Source of the DNA: Gammaproteobacteria bacterium
GTDB lineage: Bacteria > Pseudomonadota > Gammaproteobacteria > Steroidobacterales > XN24
Direction of reading: 5' to 3'
Length of the DNA stretch: 64,000 bases
Assembly (NCBI GenBank): GCA_029287575.1
Contig: JARFQW010000152.1
Location: forward strand, 1-64,000
A program made the position numbers and the translations under genes. Each line of letters starts with the position of its first letter. The stretch's first letter is position 1. Under the pieces are notes generated by a model. That model was given only the letters and a program-made list of their open reading frames with translations, was not told the DNA's origin and did no database searches. Below are positions 40,555 through 54,122 of this stretch, one piece after another.

Positions 40555-41712
40555 ATGTTCGAGTTGATGGATGCGTACAGCCAGAACGCCGTGATCAAGG
40601 TTCTGGGAGTTGGGGGTGGTGGCGGCAACGCCGTCGCGCACATGATGGATTCGGGGATCGACGGCGTGGAGTTCATATGCGCCAATACGGATGCCCAGGC
40701 GCTGGACAATTCCCGCGTCAGGACGTCACTGCAGATCGGCTGCAACATCACCAAGGGTCTCGGCGCCGGGGCCAATCCCGAGGTCGGCCGGCAGGCTGCC
40801 ATGGAGGACCGGGACCGGATCCTCGAGGTGATCGAAGGCAGCGACATGTTGTTCATCACCGCCGGCATGGGCGGCGGAACGGGAACCGGGGCTGCGCCTG
40901 TAGTGGCGCAGATTGCCCGCGAGCTCGGTATCCTGACGGTCGCGGTGGTCACCAAGCCCTTCGTCATGGAAGGCGGGCGGCGCCTGGACACCGCCGAGCA
41001 GGGAATCGCCGAGCTGACCAAGTACGTCGACTCCCTGATCACCATCCCCAACGAGAAGCTGCTGACGGTTCTCGGCAGTCACACGACGCTGCTGGATGCA
41101 TTCAGCGCGGCCAACCAGGTGCTGCAGGGCGCGGTCCAGGGTATCGCCGACCTGATCACCCGCCCGGGTCTGATCAACGTCGACTTCGCCGACGTGCGCA
41201 CGGTGATGTCCGAGATGGGCATGGCCATGATGGGAACCGGTGTGAGCAGCGGCGAAGAGCGGGCCCGGGAAGCCTCCGAGGCGGCCATCGCCAGCCCGTT
41301 GCTGGAGGACATCAATGTCGCCGGTGCCCGGGGCATTCTCGTCAACGTCACCGCCGGCCTGGATCTGTCCATCGGCGAATTCGACGAAGTGGGCAAGGCG
41401 GTCAAGGAGTTCTCCTCCGATGACGCCACCGTGGTCGTGGGAACGGTCATCGACCCCGAAATGCAGGGCGAAATGCGGGTCACGGTCGTCGCCACGGGGC
41501 TGGGCCAGAGCGGAGCGCGCCGCGAGCAGCCTGAGGTCCGGGTCGTTCGCTCGGCAACACCGCGTCCTGCCTCCGGTCGCGAGCCGGATTATCGTGACCT
41601 GGACCGGCCGGCAATCCAGCGTCGCCGGGCCGTCGGACAGGAATTCGCGGGTCCCTATGACAACGAGGAATTGCTCGATATTCCCGCTTTTCTCCGCCGA
41701 CAGGCTGACTGA
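40555..41712 (+). CDS. ftsZ: cell division GTPase FtsZ
   Basis: Tubulin-like GTPase that forms the Z-ring. 385 aa. The tubulin signature GGGTGTG is at 106-112. A short variable linker (about 320-365) leads to the C-terminal peptide DIPAFLRRQAD, the docking site for FtsA, ZipA and ZapD (zapD is in this window). A GAGAGGAGA ribosome site lies just upstream of ATG. Not overlapped, unlike most dcw genes, so it can be translated independently. Confidence 0.98.
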   Translation: MFELMDAYSQNAVIKVLGVGGGGGNAVAHMMDSGIDGVEFICANTDAQALDNSRVRTSLQIGCNITKGLGAGANPEVGRQAAMEDRDRILEVIEGSDMLFITAGMGGGTGTGAAPVVAQIARELGILTVAVVTKPFVMEGGRRLDTAEQGIAELTKYVDSLITIPNEKLLTVLGSHTTLLDAFSAANQVLQGAVQGIADLITRPGLINVDFADVRTVMSEMGMAMMGTGVSSGEERAREASEAAIASPLLEDINVAGARGILVNVTAGLDLSIGEFDEVGKAVKEFSSDDATVVVGTVIDPEMQGEMRVTVVATGLGQSGARREQPEVRVVRSATPRPASGREPDYRDLDRPAIQRRRAVGQEFAGPYDNEELLDIPAFLRRQAD

Positions 41713-41910
41713 AGGGGCTTAACCGGACACGGTCCGGCTGCTACCATTCCCGGCTTCGCCGCGATAGCGTCGCCGTAATGCGCAGCGACTCGGCCCCAAG
41801 CGGGGCCCAGAGTGGGGGGTAACCTCATGAACTGGAAGAGAATTTTCAGTTCGGTACTTGATTTGCCAAGGCCGGCCCTCATTTCGGGGGGCGGCCCGCG
41901 AGGCCGTCAT
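41713..41910. other. ftsZ-lpxC intergenic region
   Basis: Contains CCGGAC-ACG-GTCCGG, a six-base-pair hairpin at 41723-41737, with no following T-run. An open frame beginning at 41812 is in phase with lpxC but is unlike the LpxC N-terminus. lpxC probably has its own promoter here, as in other gammaproteobacteria; I could not identify it confidently. Confidence 0.45.
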
Positions 41911-42819
41911 ATGGTTAGACAGCGCACATTAAAGACCTCCATCCGGGCGACCGGCGTCGGCCTGCATACCGGCGAAAAGGTCTATATGACCCTGCGTCCG
42001 GCAGCCCCGAACAGCGGCGTGACGTTTCGGCGGGTGGATCTTCCCGAGCCGGTGGACGTGCCCGGGGACGCGCAGCTCGTGGGCGAAACCACCCTGGGGA
42101 CAACGCTGATACAGGACGGTGTCCGGGTGGCCACCGTCGAGCACCTGATGTCCGCGCTGGCCGGGCTGGGGATCGACAACGTCTATGTGGACCTGAGCGC
42201 GTCCGAGGTGCCGATCATGGACGGCAGCGCCGGCCCGTTCGTTTTCCTCATCCAGTCCGCGGGAATAGAGGAGCAGGACGCCGCCAAGCGGTTCGTGCGG
42301 ATCCGCCGGCCCGTGGAGGTGACCGACGGGGACAAGTGGGCGCGTTTTGACCCCTTCGACGGGTTCAAGGTGAATTTCGAGATCGAGTTCGATCACCCCT
42401 TGTTCAAGCGCCACCTCCAGCGCGCCTCCATGGATTTCTCCTCTACGTCTTTTCTTCGGGAAGTCAGCCGGGCGCGCACCTTCGGCTTCATGCGGGACAT
42501 GGAGATGCTTCGGGACATGAACCTGGCCCAGGGCGGCAGCCTGGACAACGCCATCGTGCTGGATGACTACCGGGTCCTGAACGATGACGGCCTGCGTTAC
42601 GAGAACGAATTCGTGCGTCACAAGATTCTCGACGCCATCGGCGATCTCTACCTCATGGGGCACGGTCTGGTCGGCGAGTTCAGCGCATTCAAGTCAGGCC
42701 ACGGCCTGAATAACGCGCTGCTCAGAGAGCTCATCAGTCAGCAGGATGCCTGGGAGGTCGTGACCTTCGACGATGTGGCCCAGTCGCCAATTTCTTACGC
42801 TTCGCCGGTTGCGGCCTAG
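41911..42819 (+). CDS. lpxC: UDP-3-O-acyl-N-acetylglucosamine deacetylase LpxC
   Basis: Zinc deacetylase and committed step of lipid A synthesis. 302 aa. Zn ligands: His78 in TVEHL and the H..D pair in [12 protein letters not shown]; catalytic Glu is expected at residue 77 beside the first His. ATG 41911 matches the family start (MVRQRTLK versus E. coli MIKQRTLK); the 33-residue upstream extension is rejected. FtsH-degradation determinants at the C-terminus cannot be judged; the tail ends SPVAA. Confidence 0.96.
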   Translation: MVRQRTLKTSIRATGVGLHTGEKVYMTLRPAAPNSGVTFRRVDLPEPVDVPGDAQLVGETTLGTTLIQDGVRVATVEHLMSALAGLGIDNVYVDLSASEVPIMDGSAGPFVFLIQSAGIEEQDAAKRFVRIRRPVEVTDGDKWARFDPFDGFKVNFEIEFDHPLFKRHLQRASMDFSSTSFLREVSRARTFGFMRDMEMLRDMNLAQGGSLDNAIVLDDYRVLNDDGLRYENEFVRHKILDAIGDLYLMGHGLVGEFSAFKSGHGLNNALLRELISQQDAWEVVTFDDVAQSPISYASPVAA

Positions 42820-42847
42820 CGGGATTCGCTGCTACCGGGGGGCGTGT

Positions 42848-43210
42848 TCAGACCGCGAAGCCACGGTGGACCCGGACCTGGGTCCCGCGGATATCGGTAT
42901 CGCAAAACAGCCTGAGCGGCTCCATCAGGTCCCGGGCATGAAACCTGAGCCGGGCGGCCCAGGCCGAGCTGTCCGCCAGGATCACGAGACGGTCGTCCTT
43001 CAGGGTGACCCCCACGACGTGGGCGGCGAGATCATCGGGCAAAAGGCGCTGGACGCGGCAGGTCAGCGACTCCGCATCCCTGGCCCGCTGGACAATATCG
43101 CCGAGCCGGGAACCTTGTAACAGGTCACCGAGTCGAACGGGTCCGGGCGCTCGGCGAGGGGGCATGGAATGTGACCTGGTTGCCTTGTCGAGGGTTTGAT
43201 TTTGCTGCAT
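42848..43210 (-). CDS. dciA: DUF721/DciA-like protein
   Basis: DUF721 family protein; some members (DciA) load the replicative helicase DnaB in bacteria lacking DnaC. About 120 aa if started at ATG 43210, about 105 aa from ATG 43165. The core VQRLLPDDLAAHVVGVTLKDDRLVILADSSAWAARLRF region is typical, including LADSSAWAARLR. It lies between lpxC and the M23 peptidase on the opposite strand, a common gammaproteobacterial placement. The start is uncertain: the upstream ATG lacks a ribosome site and abuts a 12-base palindrome; the downstream one has AGGT. Helicase loading is inference from the family. Confidence 0.82.
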   Translation of the reverse strand: MQQNQTLDKATRSHSMPPRRAPGPVRLGDLLQGSRLGDIVQRARDAESLTCRVQRLLPDDLAAHVVGVTLKDDRLVILADSSAWAARLRFHARDLMEPLRLFCDTDIRGTQVRVHRGFAV

Positions 43211-43250
43211 AGTGGCGCCACTGTAAAAGGCAACGTCGCCGAAAGGCGAC
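43211..43250. repeat. palindrome and GAAA hairpin in dciA/peptidase divergent region
   Basis: AGTGGCGCCACT at 43211-43222 is a perfect 12-base palindrome. Thirteen bases further, GTCGCC-GAAA-GGCGAC (43235-43250) forms a six-pair stem with a GNRA-type loop on the plus strand. Both sit between divergent genes, suggesting operator or RNA-structure roles. Confidence 0.5.
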
Positions 43251-43421
43251 AGGCGCAAAGCCACCGGTCTAAGGGTTTCGGCCTATGACAGCGGAGCTGC
43301 CAGGATTCAACATAAGGCCCTCCGCCCCGGGAAGGATACCGGATCCGCGGACGCCGAGACTCCCGGTACGCTTCGACTTTACGCCGAAACCTGTATGACC
43401 CGAAGGGAGCAGGAACGACGA

Positions 43422-44336
43422 ATGCGAGTCATTGTCACGACTAAAGACGGCCGTTCGCGGCAGATGGATTTCGCCCGGTCCCGCGCGCGCGCGGTATCGG
43501 CGGGGGCTGTCCTGACCGTATTGGTCGGCCTGATCGGCCTGGGGTATGCCGGCGGCCGCATGGCCGGCTCGACGCAACCGGCCGAGGCCGTGGTCGCCAT
43601 GAAAACCGACCTGGCAGTCCAGGAAATCGAGCTGGCCGAGGTGCGTGAGGAGGCCCAGCGCCGTCTCACCGCCCTGGCGGCGAAGGTCGGCGAGCTCAAT
43701 GCCCACGTGATCCGCCTCGATGCCCTGGGGGAGCGCCTGGTTGCGGTGGCTGAACTCGACGACGGTGAATTCGAATTCAACAGCCTGCCGGCTCAGGGCG
43801 GGCCCGACACGGAGGCCATGGAGGCGGCCGTGTCTTCGGCGGACATCGACGAACTCATCGACTCCCTGTCGAGGCGGCTGTCCGATCGCTCCCGTCAGCT
43901 GGACGTGCTCGAAGACGTTTTGACCAGCCGCCAGGTGCGGGACGCCGCGCGCCCCGAGGGCCGGCCGATCCGAACCGGCTGGCTGTCTTCCTATTACGGC
44001 AAGCGCACCGACCCGTTCACCGGCCGCCAGGCGTTCCACCATGGCGTGGACTACGCGGGCCCGGCGGGCTCCGACGTGCTGGCGGTGGCTGCAGGCGTGG
44101 TCACGTTTTCCGGTGAGCGCTTCGGCTACGGGGAAATGATCGAGATCAGCCATGGCAGCGGGCTTGTGACCCGCTACGGGCACAACGACCAGAACCTCGT
44201 ACAGGTCGGCGACACGGTCCAGAAGGGCGAAGCGATCGCGCTGATGGGATCGAGCGGCCGCTCCACCGGGCCCCACGTGCACCTCGAGGTGCTCAAGAAC
44301 GGCAAGAAGGTCAACCCGCTGAAGTACGTGCGCTAG
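43422..44336 (+). CDS. M23-family peptidase with coiled coil (LytM-type)
   Basis: Membrane-anchored periplasmic protein with a LytM/M23 metallopeptidase domain, probably a peptidoglycan endopeptidase or divisome activator. 304 aa from ATG 43422, preceded by AGGA; an ATG at 43395 is possible. Membrane helix about 20-40, helical coiled-coil region about 55-125, M23 domain about 180-295. Zinc ligands are plausible in HHGVDYAG and GPHVHLEV. The M23 gene upstream of secA is conserved in pseudomonads. Catalytic activity is inferred. Confidence 0.88.
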   Translation: MRVIVTTKDGRSRQMDFARSRARAVSAGAVLTVLVGLIGLGYAGGRMAGSTQPAEAVVAMKTDLAVQEIELAEVREEAQRRLTALAAKVGELNAHVIRLDALGERLVAVAELDDGEFEFNSLPAQGGPDTEAMEAAVSSADIDELIDSLSRRLSDRSRQLDVLEDVLTSRQVRDAARPEGRPIRTGWLSSYYGKRTDPFTGRQAFHHGVDYAGPAGSDVLAVAAGVVTFSGERFGYGEMIEISHGSGLVTRYGHNDQNLVQVGDTVQKGEAIALMGSSGRSTGPHVHLEVLKNGKKVNPLKYVR

Positions 44337-44565
44337 GGTCTGGCGAACCGCTCTACGGCGGGCCAATCGATTCTGGCGGTTCCCCGGCCCCGGGGCGTCC
44401 CGTAAAATACCGGTTTTTGCCCCCCTGGCCGGACGCCGGCGCGTAGCCCGTTCGCGGCCGTGGGCGGGAGAACCGTGAACAAATCCGGCGCTTGGTCGTG
44501 CCCCGCGGGCACACGCGGCGCTGGCTTCCGAAGCGGACGGTCGGTGCCTAACACGAGGTTTCCAG
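44337..44565. other. secA upstream region
   Basis: These 229 bases hold no gene I can support. A TAAAAT box at 44403-44408 could be a -10 element, with only a weak TTCCCC at the -35 position. No secM-like arrest peptide is recognisable. Confidence 0.4.
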
Positions 44566-47313
<2,748 letters not shown>

Positions 47314-47353
47314 CGCCGCTCGGCGGACCCGGGGTACGTCACCGGCGCCGGGT

Positions 47354-48358
47354 ATGAGTCTGCCTCGTATCCACGTGCTCGCGGGCGCGCTGGTGGCGCC
47401 GGACGGGCGTGTTCTGGTCGCCCAGCGTCCGCCGGGCAAACATCTGGCCGGCGGCTGGGAGTTCCCGGGCGGCAAACGTGACCCGGGCGAGTCCCGGACT
47501 TCGGCGCTGGCCCGTGAGCTTGACGAGGAACTCGGCGTGCGCCTGGAGGCGGCACGGCCTCTGATTCGCTTCACCCACGAATATCCGGACCGGATCGTCG
47601 ACCTGGACGTCTGGCGGGTGGACCGGTGGCAGGGGGAGCCCCGCGGTCTGGACGGCCAGGCGATCGCCTGGTGCGCCATCGGCGAGCTGGACCGCCAGGG
47701 CCTGCTGCCGGCGGACCGGCCCATCGTCACGGCTCTGGACCTGCCGCCGCTGGTCGCCATCACGGGCGGCGCGGAATCCCCGGCAATGAAGGCGTCCCTC
47801 CGGACCCCCGGCCCCTCCCTGTCACAGGCCCTGGCTGCCCGCGCCGAAACCCTGGTCGCTGCCGGCGCCGGGATGGTTCAGCTCCGGAGCCCGTCGCTGG
47901 ATCCGGGCGATCTCGCCCGCGCGGCAAGGGACGCGGCCGCTCGCTGCCGGGCGGCGGGCGGGCGGATGGTGGTCAACGGCTTCGATCCGCGGTTGATGGA
48001 CCTCCTCGCCGAGGGCGCCATCGACGGTTTGCACGTGCCTTCCCGGTATCTCGAAACGCTCGCCCGGACCGGCCGGCCGGCCGGTCTGATCGGCGCGTCC
48101 TGCCATGGTCCCGAGGAGCTGGACCGGGCCGCCGCGGCCGGCGCGGATTACGCGTTTCTCAGCCCGGTACGTCCGACCCGGTCGCATCCGGGCGCCCCGG
48201 CCCTGGGGTGGGAACGATTCGCGCAGTGGATCGCGCCGGCAAGAATGCCGGTCTATGCTCTGGGCGGACTCGGTCCCGGGGATCTGCAGTCAGCCTGGGC
48301 CGCCGGCGCGCAGGGGGTGGCCGGCATTCGCGGTTTCGAGGCATCCGCGAACGGCTAG
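47354..48358 (+). CDS. mutT: Nudix hydrolase fused to thiamine-phosphate-synthase-like domain
   Basis: N-terminal Nudix domain (1-130) of the MutT type, predicted to hydrolyse 8-oxo-dGTP. The Nudix box GGKRDPGESRTSALARELDEELGV fits GX5EX7REUXEEXGU. The C-terminal half (about 150-330) resembles ThiE: LIGASCHGPEELDRA and YAFLSPVRPTRSHPG match the ThiE phosphate region, and ALGGL and GVAGIRGF follow. ThiE substrate motifs earlier in the domain are changed (see findings). Such fusions are known beside secA in gammaproteobacteria. Follows secA by 40 bases; argJ, often between them, is absent. Confidence 0.9.
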   Translation: MSLPRIHVLAGALVAPDGRVLVAQRPPGKHLAGGWEFPGGKRDPGESRTSALARELDEELGVRLEAARPLIRFTHEYPDRIVDLDVWRVDRWQGEPRGLDGQAIAWCAIGELDRQGLLPADRPIVTALDLPPLVAITGGAESPAMKASLRTPGPSLSQALAARAETLVAAGAGMVQLRSPSLDPGDLARAARDAAARCRAAGGRMVVNGFDPRLMDLLAEGAIDGLHVPSRYLETLARTGRPAGLIGASCHGPEELDRAAAAGADYAFLSPVRPTRSHPGAPALGWERFAQWIAPARMPVYALGGLGPGDLQSAWAAGAQGVAGIRGFEASANG

Positions 48359-48404
48359 CCGGGGTTCGGGATATAAGCGAGGCAGTCTGCCGGCATGCGA
48401 GGGA

Positions 48405-48593
48405 TCAGGCCGGGTCGTCGTCCCGTTCCGCTTCCGGGGCCTCTTCGCCGGGAATCCCGCGTTCCTCGGTAAACCACGCGCCGAGATCGATCATTTTGCA
48501 GCGTTCGCTGCAGAACGGCCGCCAGCGGGCAGCCTCGGTCCATTCCACGGGGCCCCCACAGTTCGGGCATTCGACGGTCAACGGTCCGGCCAT
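48405..48593 (-). CDS. yacG: zinc-binding protein YacG (DNA gyrase inhibitor)
   Basis: Tiny zinc-finger protein, 62 aa. Four cysteines Cys9, Cys12, Cys28 and Cys32 (CPNCGG and FCSERCK) bind one zinc. In E. coli YacG binds GyrB and inhibits gyrase. The C-terminus is acidic. Last gene of the pilD-coaE-zapD-yacG string, 20 bases after zapD. Confidence 0.95.
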   Translation of the reverse strand: MAGPLTVECPNCGGPVEWTEAARWRPFCSERCKMIDLGAWFTEERGIPGEEAPEAERDDDPA

Positions 48594-48613
48594 CGGGGCA
48601 ACCTGCGGCGAAC

Positions 48614-49417
48614 TCAGCAGCAGGCCAGCAGAAATTCCACATCCCGGTCCACCTGGACCGGCCGGGTCTCGGTGCCCGCCCAGCTCAGGAACCGGATGGT
48701 GAAGCGGTGCTGTCCGCCGCTCACTTCGGGGAACAGCTCACTGCCATCGGGCAGACCGATCCGCACCAGCTGCGCGGCGTCGCTGCGGTCCATGGAGTGC
48801 TGGAACATGCCCCGCGGGGCGGTGACCGCCGCGCCCGGGCCGGATTCCCGTGTCATCCACAGCAGGGCGTCGACCGCTTCGCAAAGGGGCCTGAGGATAC
48901 GGAACCAGCCCTCGAAGTCGGCCTGGCGGGTCTCATGAGGGAGATTCAGCCAGTGCCTGAAATCCGGAAGATCGAATTCACAGGTTCCGCCCGGTATGGC
49001 ACTGCGGTGGCGGATTGCCGCCAGGAACTCCGAGTCTTTCAGCGGCAGGGTGTAGTTGGCCCCCATCTCGTTCAGATGGGTTCGCAGTTCGGCAACCTGC
49101 TCGAGAATGCGCTCCAGGCGCTCCCGGTCCACCCCGGGTGTGGAGGCGTACCGGGACAATCGCGAGCCCTGTCGCTCGAGTTCCTTGAGGACCTCGCCGC
49201 GGACATCGCTGCGGGTGACGATGGTGAGGATCTCAATCAGGCTGCCGATCGCCGCGCGGCTCGACCAGGGCGAGTCTCCGTCCGCGTGGTGGCGGGCCTG
49301 ATCGGCCAGGAATTCCAGGCGCAGGAACGTGCGCATGCGCTCTGAAAGGGGCTGCTCGTACTGGATGATCGGGCCTGCGCTGAGTGCGTTGGTGACGTTG
49401 TGGGCTGGGGCGTTCAC
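48614..49417 (-). CDS. zapD: cell division protein ZapD
   Basis: Cytoplasmic Z-ring-associated protein that cross-links FtsZ filaments by binding the FtsZ C-terminal peptide. 267 aa, family-typical. The N-terminal [20 protein letters not shown] is diagnostic. The helical domain (1-110) is followed by a beta domain ending EFLLACC. GTG start. Between coaE and yacG as in E. coli (coaE-zapD-yacG). Confidence 0.95.
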   Translation of the reverse strand: MNAPAHNVTNALSAGPIIQYEQPLSERMRTFLRLEFLADQARHHADGDSPWSSRAAIGSLIEILTIVTRSDVRGEVLKELERQGSRLSRYASTPGVDRERLERILEQVAELRTHLNEMGANYTLPLKDSEFLAAIRHRSAIPGGTCEFDLPDFRHWLNLPHETRQADFEGWFRILRPLCEAVDALLWMTRESGPGAAVTAPRGMFQHSMDRSDAAQLVRIGLPDGSELFPEVSGGQHRFTIRFLSWAGTETRPVQVDRDVEFLLACC

Positions 49418-49441
49418 CCGGCTATTGTCCTACGGTCCCGG

Positions 49442-50131
49442 TCACTCCGGCAAACGCAGGCCGGCGGGCCGCCTTCCGGGGCCCGGTGTGGCCGCCGGAT
49501 CGGCTCCCCCCGCCGCGGCAATCTCCCGGTAATACTGGTCCAGGCGGTGCACGCAGGCCTCCAGCTGTTGCAGGGAACCGTCATTGACGATTACATCGTC
49601 GGCCCGGGCCAGGCGCGCGGCCCGGCTGGTCTGGGCGGCGAGCATCGCGCCGGCGCCAGCAGGCGTTTCTCCGTCGCGTTCCAGCAGGCGCGCCAGCTGG
49701 GGTTCCTCGGCGACATCCACGACCAGCACCCGGTCACAGCTTTCGTCCAGACCGCTCTCCACGAGCAGGGGCACCACGAGAATCTGGTAGGGACCGTTCA
49801 GGCGGTCGGATTCCGCCACGAGCGCGCTTCGGATGAGGGGATGTGTAATGGACTCCAGGGCCCGGCGCGCGTCCGGGTCGGCGAACACCCGGCGCCGCAT
49901 CGCCGCCCGGTCCAGGACACCCTCCGCGTCGAGCACGGCCTCGCCGAAGGTTTCGGTGATCCGGGCCAGACCCGGGGTTCCCGGCGCGACGACGTCCCGC
50001 GCGAGCTGATCGGTGTCGATGACAACGGCGCCGGCGCGGGCAAAAGCCTCCGCGACGCGGGTTTTCCCCGAGGCGATGCCGCCGGTCAGACCGACCCGGA
50101 GTCCCGGCTGCTGGAAAGGCAGCCGCTGCAT
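49442..50131 (-). CDS. coaE: dephospho-CoA kinase
   Basis: Last step of coenzyme A synthesis: phosphorylates the 3'-hydroxyl of dephospho-CoA. 229 aa. Walker A GGIASGKT at 17-24, then DTDQLARDVV. Start at ATG 50131; a longer in-frame reading extends into pilD and is rejected. One base separates it from the pilD stop. The C-terminus (about 205-229) is a Gly/Pro/Ala-rich tail longer than in E. coli. Confidence 0.96.
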   Translation of the reverse strand: MQRLPFQQPGLRVGLTGGIASGKTRVAEAFARAGAVVIDTDQLARDVVAPGTPGLARITETFGEAVLDAEGVLDRAAMRRRVFADPDARRALESITHPLIRSALVAESDRLNGPYQILVVPLLVESGLDESCDRVLVVDVAEEPQLARLLERDGETPAGAGAMLAAQTSRAARLARADDVIVNDGSLQQLEACVHRLDQYYREIAAAGGADPAATPGPGRRPAGLRLPE

Positions 50132-50132
50132 C

Positions 50133-51047
50133 TCAGCCCAGCCCGGCCGCGCCGAGGTAGGCGCCGGTGATGTGTTCGCCCCAGAGCAACGCGATCCAAC
50201 CGGCGGCCGCGAGGTAGGGGCCGAAGGGTATTGGGACCTGCCGGTCCCGGCCCGCCACGACCATGAGGATGATACCCACCACCGCCCCCACGACTGCTGA
50301 CAGCAGAATGACCAGCGGCAGCATCTGCCAGCCCAGCCACGCACCGATTGCCGCCAGCAGTTTGAAATCGCCGTAGCCCATCCCTTCCTTGCCGGTGATC
50401 AGGCGAAACAGATGATAGACGCTCCACAGCGACAGGTATCCGGCGATCGCGCCGATGACCGCGCTGTCCAGCGGGACGAACAGCCGGTCGCCGTCGGCCA
50501 GGTTCACCAGCAGTCCCAGCCAGAGCAGGGGCAGGGTGATGCTGTCGGGCAGAAGCTGGGTGTCGAAATCGATCACCGTGAGCACGACCAGTGCCCAGGT
50601 CAGCGCAAAGCCCGCAAAGGCCTGGGGGCCGAACCCGAAGTGCCAGGCGACGGCAGCGGTCAACAGGCCGGTGGCCAGTTCCACTGCCGGGTAGCGCACG
50701 GAAATCGGCGTGCCGCATGCCGAGCACTTGCCCCGGAGGAACAGCCAGCTCAGTACCGGGATGTTTTCGCGGACGCGGATGGCATGTCCGCAGGACGGGC
50801 ATCGGGAGCGCGGCCGCGACAGCGTCATCGGCGGCTCGTCCCCGGCGGCCGCCGTTTCCGGCGCCGCTTCGCCGGCGTCGTCGGCCATCAGCGCGGCGCA
50901 CTGTTCCCGCCAGCTGTTCCTGAGCATGACCGGCAGACGCAGGGCCACGACGTTCAGGAAACTGCCCACGGTCAGACCCAGCACCAGCCCGAAGCCGATG
51001 AACAGGGCGGGCGAGGCCCGAAAGGCCTCGGCTAGGGCGTCCAGCAT
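50133..51047 (-). CDS. pilD: type IV prepilin peptidase/N-methyltransferase PilD
   Basis: Membrane aspartyl protease that cleaves prepilin leaders and methylates the new N-terminus. 304 aa. Cytoplasmic zinc site Cys83, Cys86, Cys108, Cys111. Catalytic aspartates lie in IDFDTQLLPD (159-168) and GYGDFK (Asp227). About eight membrane helices. Substrate here is PilA, whose leader is cleaved after Gly10. Directly upstream of coaE. Confidence 0.96.
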   Translation of the reverse strand: MLDALAEAFRASPALFIGFGLVLGLTVGSFLNVVALRLPVMLRNSWREQCAALMADDAGEAAPETAAAGDEPPMTLSRPRSRCPSCGHAIRVRENIPVLSWLFLRGKCSACGTPISVRYPAVELATGLLTAAVAWHFGFGPQAFAGFALTWALVVLTVIDFDTQLLPDSITLPLLWLGLLVNLADGDRLFVPLDSAVIGAIAGYLSLWSVYHLFRLITGKEGMGYGDFKLLAAIGAWLGWQMLPLVILLSAVVGAVVGIILMVVAGRDRQVPIPFGPYLAAAGWIALLWGEHITGAYLGAAGLG

Positions 51048-51069
51048 GTCGCGGGTCCGGCGGGCGCGT

Positions 51070-52296
51070 CTAGATGACGCTGCCCATCTTGAAGATCGGG
51101 AGATACATCGCCACGACCAGGCTGCCGACCAGGATGCCGAGCACGGCCATGATCAGCGGCTCCATCAGGCTGGAGAGATTGTCCACCGCGTCGTCCACGT
51201 CCCGCTCGTAGAAATCCGCCACCTTCGCCGTCATTTCGTCGAGGGAGCCGGCTTCCTCGCCCACGGCCACCATCTGGATGACCATGTTGGGGAACAGATC
51301 GGTGGCCTCCATGGCCCTCTGCAGGCGCTGACCGGTGGATACCTCGTCGCGCATGGCCAGCACCGCGTCCTCGTACACGATGTTGCCCGTGGCGCCGGCC
51401 ACGGATTCCAGCGCCTCCACCAGCGGCACGCCGGCGGCGAACATGGTGGACAGGGTGCGCGCAAAGCGGGCGATCGCCGCCTTGCGGAGAATGGCGCCGA
51501 GGACCGGGATCTTGAGGGTCATCCGGTCCATGAAGGTGCGGAGCTTGCGGGACCGCTTGTACGTGTAGCCAAACGCGCCCACGGCCGCGCCGATGCCCAG
51601 GAGCAGCATCCAGCCCTTTGTTCGGACGAAAACCGACAGGTCGATGACCATACGGGTAAAGGCCGGCAGGTCCGCGCCGAAATCCTTGAAGATGCTCTCG
51701 AAGGTCGGGATGACGTAGATCAGCAGGATGATGGACACGATGATCGCCACCACGACCACCGCAATCGGGTAGGTCAGGGCTTTCTTGATCTTCTTCTTGA
51801 TCGCCTCGGTTTTTTCCTTATACGTGGCGATCTTGTCCAGCAGCGTTTCCAGCGCGCCGGCCTGCTCGCCGGCCTGCACGAGGTTCACGTAGAGGTCATC
51901 GAAATAGACCGGGTGTTTGGACAGGGCGTCGGCCAGCGTCACGCCGCCTTCCAGGTCCTGCTTGATCGCGAGCAACAGGCGCTGCATAGCCTGATTATCG
52001 TGGCCCGAACCAACGATTTCGAAGGCCTGCACCAGCGGAATGCCCGAGCTCATCATCGTCGCCAGCTGGCGGCTGAAGATGGCGATGTCTTCGGTCGTGA
52101 TCTTGTCCCGAGCGGCGAACAGGGTGCTCTGCTTGCGGATTCGCGTGGGCACCAGGCCCTGACGGCGCAGGCTGGCGCGCACGGCGGCCTCGCTGGTGGC
52201 CACGAGCTTCCCCTTGACCGAGGTGCCCTTGGCGTCCTTGCCTTCCCACGTGAACGGATACTGCTTGCCGGCGATCGTTGCCGTGCTGTCGGCCAT
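51070..52296 (-). CDS. pilC: type IV pilus inner-membrane platform protein PilC
   Basis: Inner-membrane platform that couples PilB motor action to pilin polymerisation. 408 aa with two repeated GspF domains (about 72-195 and 275-397), each followed by membrane helices. VQAFEIVGSG and LVEALESVAGATGN mark the repeats. Upstream 107 bases from pilB; 22 bases before pilD. Confidence 0.96.
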   Translation of the reverse strand: MADSTATIAGKQYPFTWEGKDAKGTSVKGKLVATSEAAVRASLRRQGLVPTRIRKQSTLFAARDKITTEDIAIFSRQLATMMSSGIPLVQAFEIVGSGHDNQAMQRLLLAIKQDLEGGVTLADALSKHPVYFDDLYVNLVQAGEQAGALETLLDKIATYKEKTEAIKKKIKKALTYPIAVVVVAIIVSIILLIYVIPTFESIFKDFGADLPAFTRMVIDLSVFVRTKGWMLLLGIGAAVGAFGYTYKRSRKLRTFMDRMTLKIPVLGAILRKAAIARFARTLSTMFAAGVPLVEALESVAGATGNIVYEDAVLAMRDEVSTGQRLQRAMEATDLFPNMVIQMVAVGEEAGSLDEMTAKVADFYERDVDDAVDNLSSLMEPLIMAVLGILVGSLVVAMYLPIFKMGSVI

Positions 52297-52403
52297 GGTT
52301 CGTTCCTCTCGTGACGCCTGGGGGTGCGTCGCTCCTTGTCGTTCTCCGTGCCGGCGCCCTCAGTTCCCTGGGTGCCGATCGGGGTGTCCTGTTTCAGGTC
52401 CCG

Positions 52404-54122
<1,719 letters not shown>

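Noticed and set aside
41812-41910. 33-residue N-terminal extension of lpxC
   Set aside because: ATG 41911 aligns exactly with the E. coli LpxC start; the extension resembles no LpxC.
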